Under the pieces are notes generated by a model. The model ran no database searches, had not been told where the DNA came from, and was given only the letters and a program-made list of their open reading frames with translations. A program made the position numbers and the translations under genes. From Clostridia bacterium (GTDB lineage Bacteria > Bacillota > Clostridia > TANB77 > CAG-465), in assembly GCA_029256705.1 (NCBI GenBank), contig JAQSXK010000005.1, positions 1 through 64,000 of the forward strand: a stretch of 64,000 nt of DNA. The letters are read 5' to 3'. Of this stretch, positions 1 to 8,487 are shown piece by piece; the stretch's first letter is position 1; each line of letters begins with the position of its first letter.

Positions 1-1
1 T

Positions 2-2443
2 ACAATACTAGCAAATAACTGGCAAAATGCAGATGGAACAGTAACAATATACGCAAAAGGAAAAGATAGTGCAGGAAATGAAATAACTGTTCAAAAGAAG
101 GTTGTAAGTTTAGATTTAGATAAACCTAAAGTACCAGTAATTAATTCAAATGCAGGATATCCAATCTTATATGAATATGGTGTAAATTTAGATTCAACAA
201 CTTCAATAATTTATGATAATAGAACAGATATAGATAATTATTATAGTTTAGATAATGGAGTAACGTGGCTAAAGTATACAGGACAGTTTAATTTAGCAAG
301 TGGAAATATAATTGCTAAAAGCGTTAAAAAGACGTCTGGTCTTGAAAGTATAGTAAGTATAACAATATCTATGCCTGCTGATGCAATAACACCACCTGCT
401 TACGATGGTAATGAAATAACTAGAACAGCAGATAATGCGGTTAATAAATATATAAAAGTAAATAATACCTTAGGTGGAAAAAAAGTAAGAATAAAGATGT
501 ATGCAGGTTGGTATCCACGAGTGAAATGCTTAAATGAATCTGGAAATATATTAAGTTCAACCGACATAAATGGTTATCCAGCTCATGATTCAGATATTAT
601 AATTACAATTCCTTTAGGAACTAATAAAATAACGTTTACAAATGAATTACATGGATCTTCCTATGTTTATCCATATGAAATTGGTGTAAGTAATGAACCA
701 GGATTTACAGCAACAAATGGATATATGTTAATAACTGCAGATCCAACTAAAGAAATAAAGAGTCCTTATCAAATGGTAAGTATATCATATTTTTCGACGA
801 GTGTTAACAGACTTTATAGAATAGGAACAACGGGTGAATGGTTAAATTACAATGATCAACCTATAAAAGTTATTCATGGTCAGACAATATATGCAAAAGG
901 TATAGATCAATATGGAATCGAAACTAGATTAATAACAAGCTATACTTCAGATGTTAGTAATGCAATAACATACCTTGCATTTGATGGAAATGAAGCTACA
1001 AAAACAGCAGATAATGCGGTTAATAAATATATAAATATAGATAGTAGTTTAGGTGGTAAAAAGCTTAGAGTAAAAGTGTATGCTGGATGGGCACCAAGAA
1101 TTAAATGTTTAAATGAAGCAGGAACCGCTCTATACTCACAAGATATAAGTGCACCAAGTGCTAGAGATGTAGATATAATTATTACTGTTCCTATTGGAAC
1201 TAATAGAATAACATTTACAAATGAATTGAATGGATCTTCATATGTTTATCCATATGAATTTCAAGTTAGTAACGAACCTGTATTTACAGCGACAGATGGA
1301 TATATGTTACTACATTTAGATTCAATGAAAATGATAAAGAATCCTTATCAGATGGTAAGTATATCATACTTTCCAACAAATGTACAAAAATTATATAGAA
1401 TAGGTACTACAGGTGATTGGATAACATATAATGAACAACCTATAAAAATTATTCAAGGTCAGACAATATATGCAAAAGGAATAGATCAATATGGAATAGA
1501 AACCAGAATAATATCTAGCTATACTTCAAATGTTACTAATGCAATAACATCTCTTGCTTTAGATGGTAATGAAACTACTAGAACAGCAGATAATGCGGTT
1601 AATAAATACATAAATATAGATAGTGGTTTAGGAGGTAAAAAACTTAGAGTAAAAATGTATGCCGGATGGGCACCAAGAATTAAATGTTTAAATGAAGCAG
1701 GAACTGTTTTATATTCACAAGATATAAGCGCACCAAGTGCTATAGATGTAGATATAATAATTACTGTTCCGGTAGGAACAAATAGAATTACATTTACGAA
1801 TGAATTAAATGGATCTTCATATGTTTATCCATATGAATTTCAAATAGTGAATGAACCAACATATACTGCAACAAACGGATATATATTACTTAATGCAGAT
1901 CCTACAAAATCAATTAAAGTACCATATCAAATGGTAACAGTTAACTACTTTCCAACAAGTTCACAAAGATTGTATAGAATAGGAACAATAGGGGCTTGGT
2001 TAAATTATAATGATCAGGCAATAAAAGTAGATCAAGGTCAGACAATATATGCAAAAGGAATAGATCAATATGGAAATGAGACAAGAATCACTTCAAGTTA
2101 CAATGTAAATGTTGCAAATGCGATAAAAGCTAATGCATATGATGCAAACAATACCACATATATGACTGATGTAAAAGGTAGTTATATATTAGAAATAGAT
2201 CCAAGTTTAGGCGGAAAAAATATTACTATTAGATATAGTATAAGTTCACTAAGAGGAATTGTATTTAAATTTCTTGATGGTAATGGTGTAGTGCTCAATA
2301 CATTCACAAAACTTGCTGGTACTTATAATGAGACTTATATTATTCCAATTGGAACTAAAACATTAGAATTAACTCCATATTGTACATGGGGGGACAGTTA
2401 TCAAGTAATAGATTTATGGTTCTTATATGAAATAACTGTATAA
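2..2443 (+). CDS. Repetitive extracellular surface protein, 5' end cut by window
   Basis: The frame is open from the first bases of the window, so this is the last 813 codons of a larger protein whose start and any signal peptide lie upstream; the first ATG (371) is internal. From about 401 it contains three tandem copies of a 193-residue unit. Each unit has a module with 'TADNAVNKYI' and 'NGSSYVYPYE', then an Ig/chitobiase-like module with 'RLYRIGTTG' and 'TIYAKGIDQYG'. The same 10-base string recurs at 431, 1010 and 1589, a period of exactly 579 bases. The last unit is followed by a divergent C-terminal domain ending 'YEITV'. No LPXTG motif or membrane anchor is visible. It is probably an adhesin or cell-surface protein; the family is not recognised, so function is inferred from architecture only. 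Confidence 0.8.
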   Translation, partial: TILANNWQNADGTVTIYAKGKDSAGNEITVQKKVVSLDLDKPKVPVINSNAGYPILYEYGVNLDSTTSIIYDNRTDIDNYYSLDNGVTWLKYTGQFNLASGNIIAKSVKKTSGLESIVSITISMPADAITPPAYDGNEITRTADNAVNKYIKVNNTLGGKKVRIKMYAGWYPRVKCLNESGNILSSTDINGYPAHDSDIIITIPLGTNKITFTNELHGSSYVYPYEIGVSNEPGFTATNGYMLITADPTKEIKSPYQMVSISYFSTSVNRLYRIGTTGEWLNYNDQPIKVIHGQTIYAKGIDQYGIETRLITSYTSDVSNAITYLAFDGNEATKTADNAVNKYINIDSSLGGKKLRVKVYAGWAPRIKCLNEAGTALYSQDISAPSARDVDIIITVPIGTNRITFTNELNGSSYVYPYEFQVSNEPVFTATDGYMLLHLDSMKMIKNPYQMVSISYFPTNVQKLYRIGTTGDWITYNEQPIKIIQGQTIYAKGIDQYGIETRIISSYTSNVTNAITSLALDGNETTRTADNAVNKYINIDSGLGGKKLRVKMYAGWAPRIKCLNEAGTVLYSQDISAPSAIDVDIIITVPVGTNRITFTNELNGSSYVYPYEFQIVNEPTYTATNGYILLNADPTKSIKVPYQMVTVNYFPTSSQRLYRIGTIGAWLNYNDQAIKVDQGQTIYAKGIDQYGNETRITSSYNVNVANAIKANAYDANNTTYMTDVKGSYILEIDPSLGGKNITIRYSISSLRGIVFKFLDGNGVVLNTFTKLAGTYNETYIIPIGTKTLELTPYCTWGDSYQVIDLWFLYEITV
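431..2110 (+). repeat. Three tandem 579-bp coding repeats
   Basis: The string GATAATGCGG starts at 431, 1010 and 1589, giving an exact in-frame period of 579 bases (193 codons). The copies are highly similar at DNA level and differ mostly by synonymous or conservative changes, which suggests recent duplication or gene conversion within the surface protein. Confidence 0.85.
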
Positions 2444-2472
2444 AATATAAAGTTTAAAAATAGACTTTAACT

Positions 2473-2515
2473 GAAGAGGATAAAAGTAAATAAAAACTTT
2501 TATCCTCTTCTTTTT
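2473..2515 (+). terminator. Rho-independent terminator of surface protein gene
   Basis: A long stem whose arms begin GAAGAGGATAAAAG and end CTTTTATCCTCTTC is followed by TTTTT, 30 bases after the stop codon. Confidence 0.85.
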
Positions 2516-2569
2516 ATGTATGCAATATACTAAATGACTGTATATATTATAATAGTCAATCAAAAGGAA

Positions 2570-2591
2570 AAGCGAATCTTCGATTTCGCTT
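2570..2591 (-). terminator. GCGAAATC hairpin, minus-strand orientation
   Basis: Arms AAGCGAA and TTCGCTT. Read on the minus strand the stem is followed by TTTTCC. Its sequence is nearly the same as the terminator at 47957-47983 (GCGAAATCG.AGATTCGC), so this is a repeated hairpin family. No minus-strand gene ends just here, so it may be a relic. The rest of 2444-2779 holds only this hairpin, the terminator above and the tig promoter. Confidence 0.45.
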
Positions 2592-2712
2592 AATAAATTT
2601 TAAAAAAGATATTATCTTATACTATTTATATTAAAATGAACATATATATACACATGAGGTTAAATCGAGTGCTAAATTTTCACTCTAAATAGTACTATTT
2701 TTTCTTAAAACA

Positions 2713-2740
2713 TTGAAAAAGTAAAAGTTTATGGTATAAT
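2713..2740 (+). promoter_or_regulatory. SigmaA-type promoter of tig-clpP-clpX
   Basis: TTGAAA (2713-2718), 16-base spacer, TATAAT (2735-2740) with an extended -10 TGG just before it. It lies 40 bases upstream of the tig start. Confidence 0.75.
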
Positions 2741-2779
2741 AATATAGTATAAATTTTTGAAAAATATGGAGGAATTAGA

Positions 2780-4063
2780 ATGAACGTAAAAGTAGAAAGA
2801 AAAGAAAATTCAAAAGTTGAATTAGAATTCAACTTAACTAAAGAAGAGTTTAATGAAAGATTAGATAAAGTATTTGTTAAAAATGCAAAGCACTTTAATA
2901 TACCTGGATTTAGACCTGGTAAAGCACCAAGAAATATTGTTGAAAAAACATATGGTGAAGAAAGTTTAAATTATTCTGTAATAGAAGATACAGTAGATGA
3001 AGATTTCAAAAAAGCTGTTGAAGAAAATAATTTAGAGATAGTATCTAGACCAGAACTAAATGTTGTTCAAATAGGTAGAGATAAAGATACTATATATACA
3101 GTTACTGTTTTTGTTAAACCAGAAGCTGTAGTTAAAAAATATAAAGGTTTAGAAGTTGCTAAATTTGATAAAAAAGTTACTGAAGAAGATATAGACAAAG
3201 ATATTGAAGCAACAAGAGAAAAAAGTGCTAGATCTGTAACAGTTGATGATAGAGCTTTAGAAAATGGAGACATTTCAAATATAGATTTTGAAGGTTTTGA
3301 AAGTGGAGTAGCATTTGAAGGCGGAAAAGGTGAAAAATTCGATTTAACTATTGGTGGTGGTCAATTTATACCAGGATTTGAAGAAAAATTAATTGGTATG
3401 AAAATAGGCGAAACTAGAGATATTGAAGTATCTTTCCCAGCAGATTATCATATGGAGTCTTTAGCAGGAAAACCAGTTGTATTTAAAGTTACATTGAATT
3501 CTATATCTAAAAAAGAATTACCAGTTTTAGATGATGAATTTGTAAAAGATATTTCTGAGTTTGAAACTTTAAAAGATTATAGACAATCAGTAAAAGAGAA
3601 ATTAGAAAAAAGAATTGCGGCTGAAAATAAAGCAGCAAAAGAAACAGCAGTATTTGATAAATTATTAGAAAATACAGAAGTTGTTATTCCAGAATCAATG
3701 ATTGAAGAACAAGCACATAGTTTAGAAGAACAAACAGAACATGAATTATCTCATCAAGGTATGACATTAGATATGTATTGTCAATATTTAGGTTTAGATA
3801 AAAACGTTATGCAAGCTAATTTTAAAGTTCAAGCAGAAAAAGATGTTAAACTTAGACTAGCTTTAGAAGCTGTAGCTAAAGTTGAAAATATTGAAGTAAC
3901 TGATGAAGATATAAATACAAAAATAGATGAATTAGTTAAACAATATGGAAAAGAAGAAGAAAATAATTTTAAAAATAACGAAAATATAAAAAACTATTTA
4001 ACTGAACAATTAAAACAAGAAAAATTAATTACTTTAATGGTTGATAACGCAATTGAAAAATAG
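2780..4063 (+). CDS. tig: Trigger factor, ribosome-bound chaperone
   Basis: Trigger factor binds at the ribosome exit tunnel and folds nascent chains. The 427-residue length fits the family (about 430). The N-terminal ribosome-binding domain carries the signature 'GFRPGKAPR' at about residues 43-51. A central FKBP-type peptidyl-prolyl isomerase domain spans about 150-245 ('GFESGVAFEGGKGE', 'FIPGFEEKLIG'), followed by the helical C-terminal chaperone domain. The ATG is preceded by TGGAGGAATTAGA. It is the first gene of the common Firmicute order tig-clpP-clpX, pairing nascent-chain folding with protein degradation, and is probably transcribed from the promoter at 2713-2740. Confidence 0.97.
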   Translation: MNVKVERKENSKVELEFNLTKEEFNERLDKVFVKNAKHFNIPGFRPGKAPRNIVEKTYGEESLNYSVIEDTVDEDFKKAVEENNLEIVSRPELNVVQIGRDKDTIYTVTVFVKPEAVVKKYKGLEVAKFDKKVTEEDIDKDIEATREKSARSVTVDDRALENGDISNIDFEGFESGVAFEGGKGEKFDLTIGGGQFIPGFEEKLIGMKIGETRDIEVSFPADYHMESLAGKPVVFKVTLNSISKKELPVLDDEFVKDISEFETLKDYRQSVKEKLEKRIAAENKAAKETAVFDKLLENTEVVIPESMIEEQAHSLEEQTEHELSHQGMTLDMYCQYLGLDKNVMQANFKVQAEKDVKLRLALEAVAKVENIEVTDEDINTKIDELVKQYGKEEENNFKNNENIKNYLTEQLKQEKLITLMVDNAIEK

Positions 4064-4102
4064 TTTTGTATATATTAGTTAAATATAAGGGGGTAAAATA
4101 TT

Positions 4103-4711
4103 ATGTATAATAGTTTAGTACCGATGGTAATAGAACAAACAAGTAAAGGTGAAAGATCTTACGATATTTATTCAAGACTTTTAAAAGAAAGAATAATATT
4201 CTTATCTGATGAAGTAAATGATGTTACTGCTTCTTTAGTAATAGCACAATTACTATTCTTAGATGCAGAAGATCCAGGAAAAGATATATTTTTATATATA
4301 AACAGTCCTGGTGGAAGTGTTTCAGCTGGTATGGGTATATTTGATACAATGAATTATATAAAATCAGATGTATGTACAATTTGTGTTGGTATGGCAGCTA
4401 GTATGGGAGCATTTTTACTTGCAGCGGGAGCTAAGGGTAAAAGATACGCACTTCCAAATTCTACAATAATGATACACCAACCACTAGGGGGAACTCAAGG
4501 TCAAGCTAGTGATATAAAAATACATGCAGAGCACATCATAAAAACAAGAGCAACATTAAATAGAATTTTAAGCGAAAGAACAGGAAAACCATTAGAACAA
4601 GTCGAAAAAGATACGGATAGAGATAATTTCTTAGATGCTTATGAATCAAAAAATTATGGTCTAGTGGATGAAGTAATGAGTAATATCAATGAAATAACTA
4701 AGGAGAAATAA
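4103..4711 (+). CDS. clpP: ATP-dependent Clp protease proteolytic subunit
   Basis: ClpP is the serine peptidase core that degrades substrates unfolded by ClpX. The 202-residue protein has the catalytic serine at about residue 100 in 'GMAASMGAF', the histidine at about 125 in 'MIHQPLGG', and the aspartate in 'TDRDNF' near 172. The oxyanion-loop 'SPGGSV' is at about 68-73. The ATG follows the ribosome site AAGGGGG. It lies 39 bases after tig and one base before clpX, so the three genes form one operon. Confidence 0.98.
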   Translation: MYNSLVPMVIEQTSKGERSYDIYSRLLKERIIFLSDEVNDVTASLVIAQLLFLDAEDPGKDIFLYINSPGGSVSAGMGIFDTMNYIKSDVCTICVGMAASMGAFLLAAGAKGKRYALPNSTIMIHQPLGGTQGQASDIKIHAEHIIKTRATLNRILSERTGKPLEQVEKDTDRDNFLDAYESKNYGLVDEVMSNINEITKEK

Positions 4712-4712
4712 T

Positions 4713-5996
4713 ATGGCAAGAAAGAAAAATGGTGGTAGTGATTACTATGATGATGATATGGTATTTTGCTCATTTTGTGGCAAATTAAAGCAAGAAGCTA
4801 AAAAGTTAATTGCAGGTCCAGATGGACTTTTAATATGCGATGAATGTGTAGAATTATGCCATAAGATAATAGTAGAAAATGAAGAGAGTGAATATTTAGA
4901 AGAAAATGATAAAACAATGTCATCTCTTAAAACAGATAAATTACCTTCACCAGAAAATATAAAGCAAGTATTAGATGAATATGTAATAGGACAGGAATCA
5001 GCAAAGAAAGTTTTATCTGTTGCTGTATATAATCATTATAAAAGAATACAAAATTTATCTAAAATAGATGATGTAGAAATACAAAAAAGTAATGTACTTC
5101 TTTTAGGTCCTACTGGTTGTGGTAAAACATTACTTGCTCAAACACTTGCTAAAGTATTGCATGTACCGTTTGCAATAGCAGATGCTACAACTCTTACTGA
5201 AGCTGGATATGTTGGGGAAGATGTAGAAAACATTTTACTTAGACTAATACAAGCTGCAGATTATGATATAGCAAAAGCTGAAAAAGGTATAATATACATA
5301 GATGAACTAGATAAAATATCTAGAAAGTCTGAAAACACATCAATAACACGTGATGTAAGTGGTGAGGGTGTACAGCAAGCACTACTTAAAATAATAGAAG
5401 GAACAGTTTCTAATGTTCCTCCACAAGGTGGTAGAAAACATCCTCAACAAGAATTCATTAAAATAGATACAACTAATATTTTATTTATTTGTGCTGGAGC
5501 TTTTGAAGGATTAGAAAAAATTATAATAGATAGAATTGGTACAAAATCTATGGGGTTTGGTGCTAAAATTGAGAATAAAAAAGATATTGATATCGGTAAA
5601 ATTTATTCACAAGTACAATCTCACGATATTATTAAATTTGGTTTAATTCCTGAATTAGTAGGTCGTATACCTGTTATAACACATGTAAGTCAATTAGATA
5701 GGGCCTCTTTAATAGATATACTATCTAAACCAAAGAATGCATTACTTAAACAGTATACTAAACTATTAAAAATGGACAAAGTTGATCTTACTTTTGATAG
5801 AGAAGCCTTAGAACTTATCGTAGATAAAGCTATAGAAAGAAAAACTGGTGCTAGAGGACTTCGTTCTATAATAGAAGATGTTTTAATAGATACAATGTTT
5901 AAATTGCCATCTAATCCTACAATAAAAGGTTGTCATATAACAAAAGATGTTGTAGAGAAAAAAGCAGAACCAATTTATGAATATAGAAAATCATAA
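4713..5996 (+). CDS. clpX: ClpX unfoldase, ATPase subunit of Clp protease
   Basis: ClpX is the AAA+ unfoldase that feeds substrates into ClpP. The N-terminal zinc finger uses two Cys pairs, 'CSFCG' at about 19-23 and 'CDEC' at about 42-45. Walker A 'GPTGCGKT' is at about 132-139, Walker B 'IIYIDELDK' is near 195, and a 'GRIPV' sensor-region motif is present. The 427-residue length is typical. The start is one base after the clpP stop with AAGGAGA as ribosome site, so it is translationally coupled to clpP. A minus-orientation near-match to the window-wide decamer (GCCTCTTT) lies inside the gene at 5703. Confidence 0.98.
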   Translation: MARKKNGGSDYYDDDMVFCSFCGKLKQEAKKLIAGPDGLLICDECVELCHKIIVENEESEYLEENDKTMSSLKTDKLPSPENIKQVLDEYVIGQESAKKVLSVAVYNHYKRIQNLSKIDDVEIQKSNVLLLGPTGCGKTLLAQTLAKVLHVPFAIADATTLTEAGYVGEDVENILLRLIQAADYDIAKAEKGIIYIDELDKISRKSENTSITRDVSGEGVQQALLKIIEGTVSNVPPQGGRKHPQQEFIKIDTTNILFICAGAFEGLEKIIIDRIGTKSMGFGAKIENKKDIDIGKIYSQVQSHDIIKFGLIPELVGRIPVITHVSQLDRASLIDILSKPKNALLKQYTKLLKMDKVDLTFDREALELIVDKAIERKTGARGLRSIIEDVLIDTMFKLPSNPTIKGCHITKDVVEKKAEPIYEYRKS

Positions 5997-6007
5997 TTAT
6001 TAATACT

Positions 6008-6046
6008 AAAAATTGGAGTGAAAATATAATTAACACTCCAATTTTT
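6008..6046 (+). terminator. Terminator of tig-clpP-clpX operon
   Basis: Arms AAAATTGGAGTG and CACTCCAATTTT, followed by T residues, just after the clpX stop. Confidence 0.9.
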
Positions 6047-6121
6047 CTATATTATAAAACAATATAGTTTGCAAAAACTGGTAAAATAAATTAAAATATT
6101 TACATTATTTTCATATTTATG

Positions 6122-6150
6122 TTGACATATAATATTATACGTGCTATAAT
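6122..6150 (+). promoter_or_regulatory. SigmaA promoter of the tandem ABC transporter genes
   Basis: TTGACA (6122-6127), 17-base spacer, TATAAT (6145-6150): a consensus promoter. It leaves an untranslated leader of about 190 bases before the ATG at 6349. Confidence 0.85.
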
Positions 6151-6233
6151 ATTCGAGTTATAAGTATAAAAATAAATATATATGAATAGAATAATAAAAT
6201 GTATTATATATCGTGTTTAATCGTTGTTTTTAT

Positions 6234-6312
6234 ACAAGATATTACATTTGTAATATCTTGTTTAGAGAATTGTCACTATACAATCATAAATAATTGATAT
6301 ATAATTGTATAG
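6234..6312 (+). promoter_or_regulatory. Leader with two inverted repeats upstream of ABC genes
   Basis: First element: a perfect 13-base inverted repeat with arms ACAAGATATTACA and TGTAATATCTTGT (6234-6261) and a 2-base loop. Second: arms CTATACAAT (6276-6284) and ATTGTATAG (6304-6312). Neither is followed by a T-run, so they look like operator or leader-RNA structures rather than terminators. The ribosome site AAGGGAGG follows. The remainder of 5997-6348 is the clpX terminator and the promoter. Confidence 0.55.
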
Positions 6313-6348
6313 TTAATAATTAATAAGTTATTTAAGGGAGGTTTATTA

Positions 6349-8478
6349 ATGTTACTTGAATTAAAAAAAGTAAAAAAAAGTTTTAAGCTAAGTAAAAAGC
6401 AAGAATTTGTTGCATTAGATGATGTTAACTTATCTTTTGAAAAAGGTGAGTTTGTTTCTATAGTGGGACCATCAGGTAGTGGAAAATCTACACTACTTAA
6501 TTTGATTGCTGGTCTTGATTTTCCTACAAGTGGGGAACTTGTTATAGGAGAAAAAACATCAAAAAAATTTAAGAAGAAAGATTGGGATTTGTATAGAAAA
6601 AATAATGTTGGATTTATATTTCAAAACTTTAATCTAATTGAGCATTTGACTGCTCTTGAAAATGTTGAAATAGTAATGAATCTAATAGGATTAAGTTATT
6701 CTAAAAGACGTGAAAGAGCTATAGAATTATTAAAAAAAGTTGGTCTTGAAAATCACATAAATCATAGACCGTCTGAATTATCTGGTGGTCAAAAGCAAAG
6801 AGTTGCTTGTGCAAGAGCTTTAGCTAACGATCCAGACATAATATTAGCAGATGAACCTACTGGTGCATTAGATAAAAAAACTGGTAAACAAATAATGGAG
6901 TTAATAAAATCTATTGCTAAAGATAAGCTTATAATAATGGTTACACATAATAACGAGTTAGCTGAAGAATATTCTAGTAGAATAGTAAGAGTTATGGACG
7001 GTAGAATTGAAAGTGACACAGTACTTAAAAAAGAAAACATAAATAATATTGAATCTACTTTAAAAAAGAAAGATAAATCAATGTCATTTTTTGAAGCATT
7101 CAAATTATCTCTTAGAAATATGGGTAAGAAAAAAGGTAGAGTACTAATTACAACCATTGCAGGTTGTATAGGCATAATAGGGTTTACTCTTATAACTGGT
7201 TTGGGAAATGGAGCTAATATATACATAGATAAGCAACTTAACAAATTTGCATCAGCAAATGTTATTATTTTAGAAAAGGCTACAAAACAAACAAACCTGC
7301 AAGGTAAAGAAGAAATTTCCACAACTAAAAATAATGAAGATTACAATAAAATTTTAAATGATGAATATATTAAATCTAAAGTATCTAGTACAAGAAAATT
7401 TATGATACTAAATACAGCGACAATAAGGGTTAAACAAGAAAACGAAAATACTACTCAAACTAAAAAAGAAGAGCACAGTGGATTTAATATATATTCTTTA
7501 GCAGATGAAAATCATCTAGAATTTTTAAAAGAAAATTTAGATGGAAAAATACCTGTAGAAGGTAAAAATGAAGTATTAATAAACCAATCTACTGCAAGAA
7601 AGTTATTAAAAGATCTTGAATTAGACGATAAAGATCTTAAAAATGCTATAGGAAAAACTATAGTATTAACACTTAACATGTCAAATACAAATTTGAAATT
7701 TGAAAAGGAATTTATTGTTTCTGGAGTTGTAAATGAATTAGACTTAGGAATGGCTAATGTATATTATAATTATAATGATGTTACAAAATGGACACAAGGT
7801 GTAGATATACAAGGAAAAACTTTATATACTTTCCTTACAGAAACTGTTTATGTATATGAATTAGTAGTTTCAGATGTAAATGAAACTAAAGCAGTATCTG
7901 ATTATATATCATCAGAAGAACATGGTGGAGCAGGAAAAATATCTATCATGAATTCTGGTACTCAAAAAGAAGGTTTTAGTGCTAACAATATAGCATTAGT
8001 TGTAAAACAAATATTTGCACAACTAATAATGATGGCACAAATAGTAATAAGTATATTTATAATTGTAGCTCTTATAGTTTCTTCAATTATGACTTCAATA
8101 GTACTTTATTCAAGTGTAATTGAAAGAAAAACAGAGATAGGTATTATAAAGGCTGTTGGTGGTAGAAATAAAGATGTTATAAGAATATTTGAAAGTGAAG
8201 CAATACTTATGGGTATGTTTTCAGGAGTACTAGGTCTTGTTATATCTTTCATAACTGCACCGCTTTTAGAAAAATTAATATCTAACGTCTTAAATATAGA
8301 TTTACCTGGTATAGTTACAATACCTATATCTAAAATACCATTTACTGATATAACATTTCCTTTTGCAACAATAATATCAATTATTGCTTTCAGTAGTTTG
8401 ATTTCTGCTATTGCAGGATACCTACCTTCTAAAAAAGCAACTAAGATGCATGTTATAGATGCATTAAGAGATGAATAG
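6349..8478 (+). CDS. MacB-type ABC transporter, ATPase fused to FtsX permease (1)
   Basis: The 709-residue protein combines in one chain what is usually two. The N-terminal ABC ATPase spans about 1-225, with Walker A 'GPSGSGKST' near 40-48, signature 'LSGGQKQR' near 144-151 and Walker B 'ILADEPTGALD' near 165. An FtsX/MacB-type permease follows: TM1 at about 265-285, a large extracellular domain, and three more membrane segments from about 560 to the end. Such transporters act as mechanotransmission exporters for peptides, antimicrobials or lipoproteins; the substrate is not shown. It starts after AAGGGAGG and is followed nine bases later by a second transporter of the same design, so the two chains probably form a heterodimer. 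Confidence 0.85.
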   Translation: MLLELKKVKKSFKLSKKQEFVALDDVNLSFEKGEFVSIVGPSGSGKSTLLNLIAGLDFPTSGELVIGEKTSKKFKKKDWDLYRKNNVGFIFQNFNLIEHLTALENVEIVMNLIGLSYSKRRERAIELLKKVGLENHINHRPSELSGGQKQRVACARALANDPDIILADEPTGALDKKTGKQIMELIKSIAKDKLIIMVTHNNELAEEYSSRIVRVMDGRIESDTVLKKENINNIESTLKKKDKSMSFFEAFKLSLRNMGKKKGRVLITTIAGCIGIIGFTLITGLGNGANIYIDKQLNKFASANVIILEKATKQTNLQGKEEISTTKNNEDYNKILNDEYIKSKVSSTRKFMILNTATIRVKQENENTTQTKKEEHSGFNIYSLADENHLEFLKENLDGKIPVEGKNEVLINQSTARKLLKDLELDDKDLKNAIGKTIVLTLNMSNTNLKFEKEFIVSGVVNELDLGMANVYYNYNDVTKWTQGVDIQGKTLYTFLTETVYVYELVVSDVNETKAVSDYISSEEHGGAGKISIMNSGTQKEGFSANNIALVVKQIFAQLIMMAQIVISIFIIVALIVSSIMTSIVLYSSVIERKTEIGIIKAVGGRNKDVIRIFESEAILMGMFSGVLGLVISFITAPLLEKLISNVLNIDLPGIVTIPISKIPFTDITFPFATIISIIAFSSLISAIAGYLPSKKATKMHVIDALRDE

Positions 8479-8487
8479 GGGGCTAAT

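Noticed and set aside
2667..2675. CIRCE (HrcA) operator near tig
   Set aside because: GAGTGCTAA matches one CIRCE arm perfectly, but the TTAGCACTC arm nine bases upstream is missing.
6789..7322. 177-codon minus-strand ORF inside the first ABC gene
   Set aside because: Antisense shadow of a strongly conserved ATPase-permease frame; no ribosome site. Other long opposite-strand ORFs in the window were rejected on the same ground.
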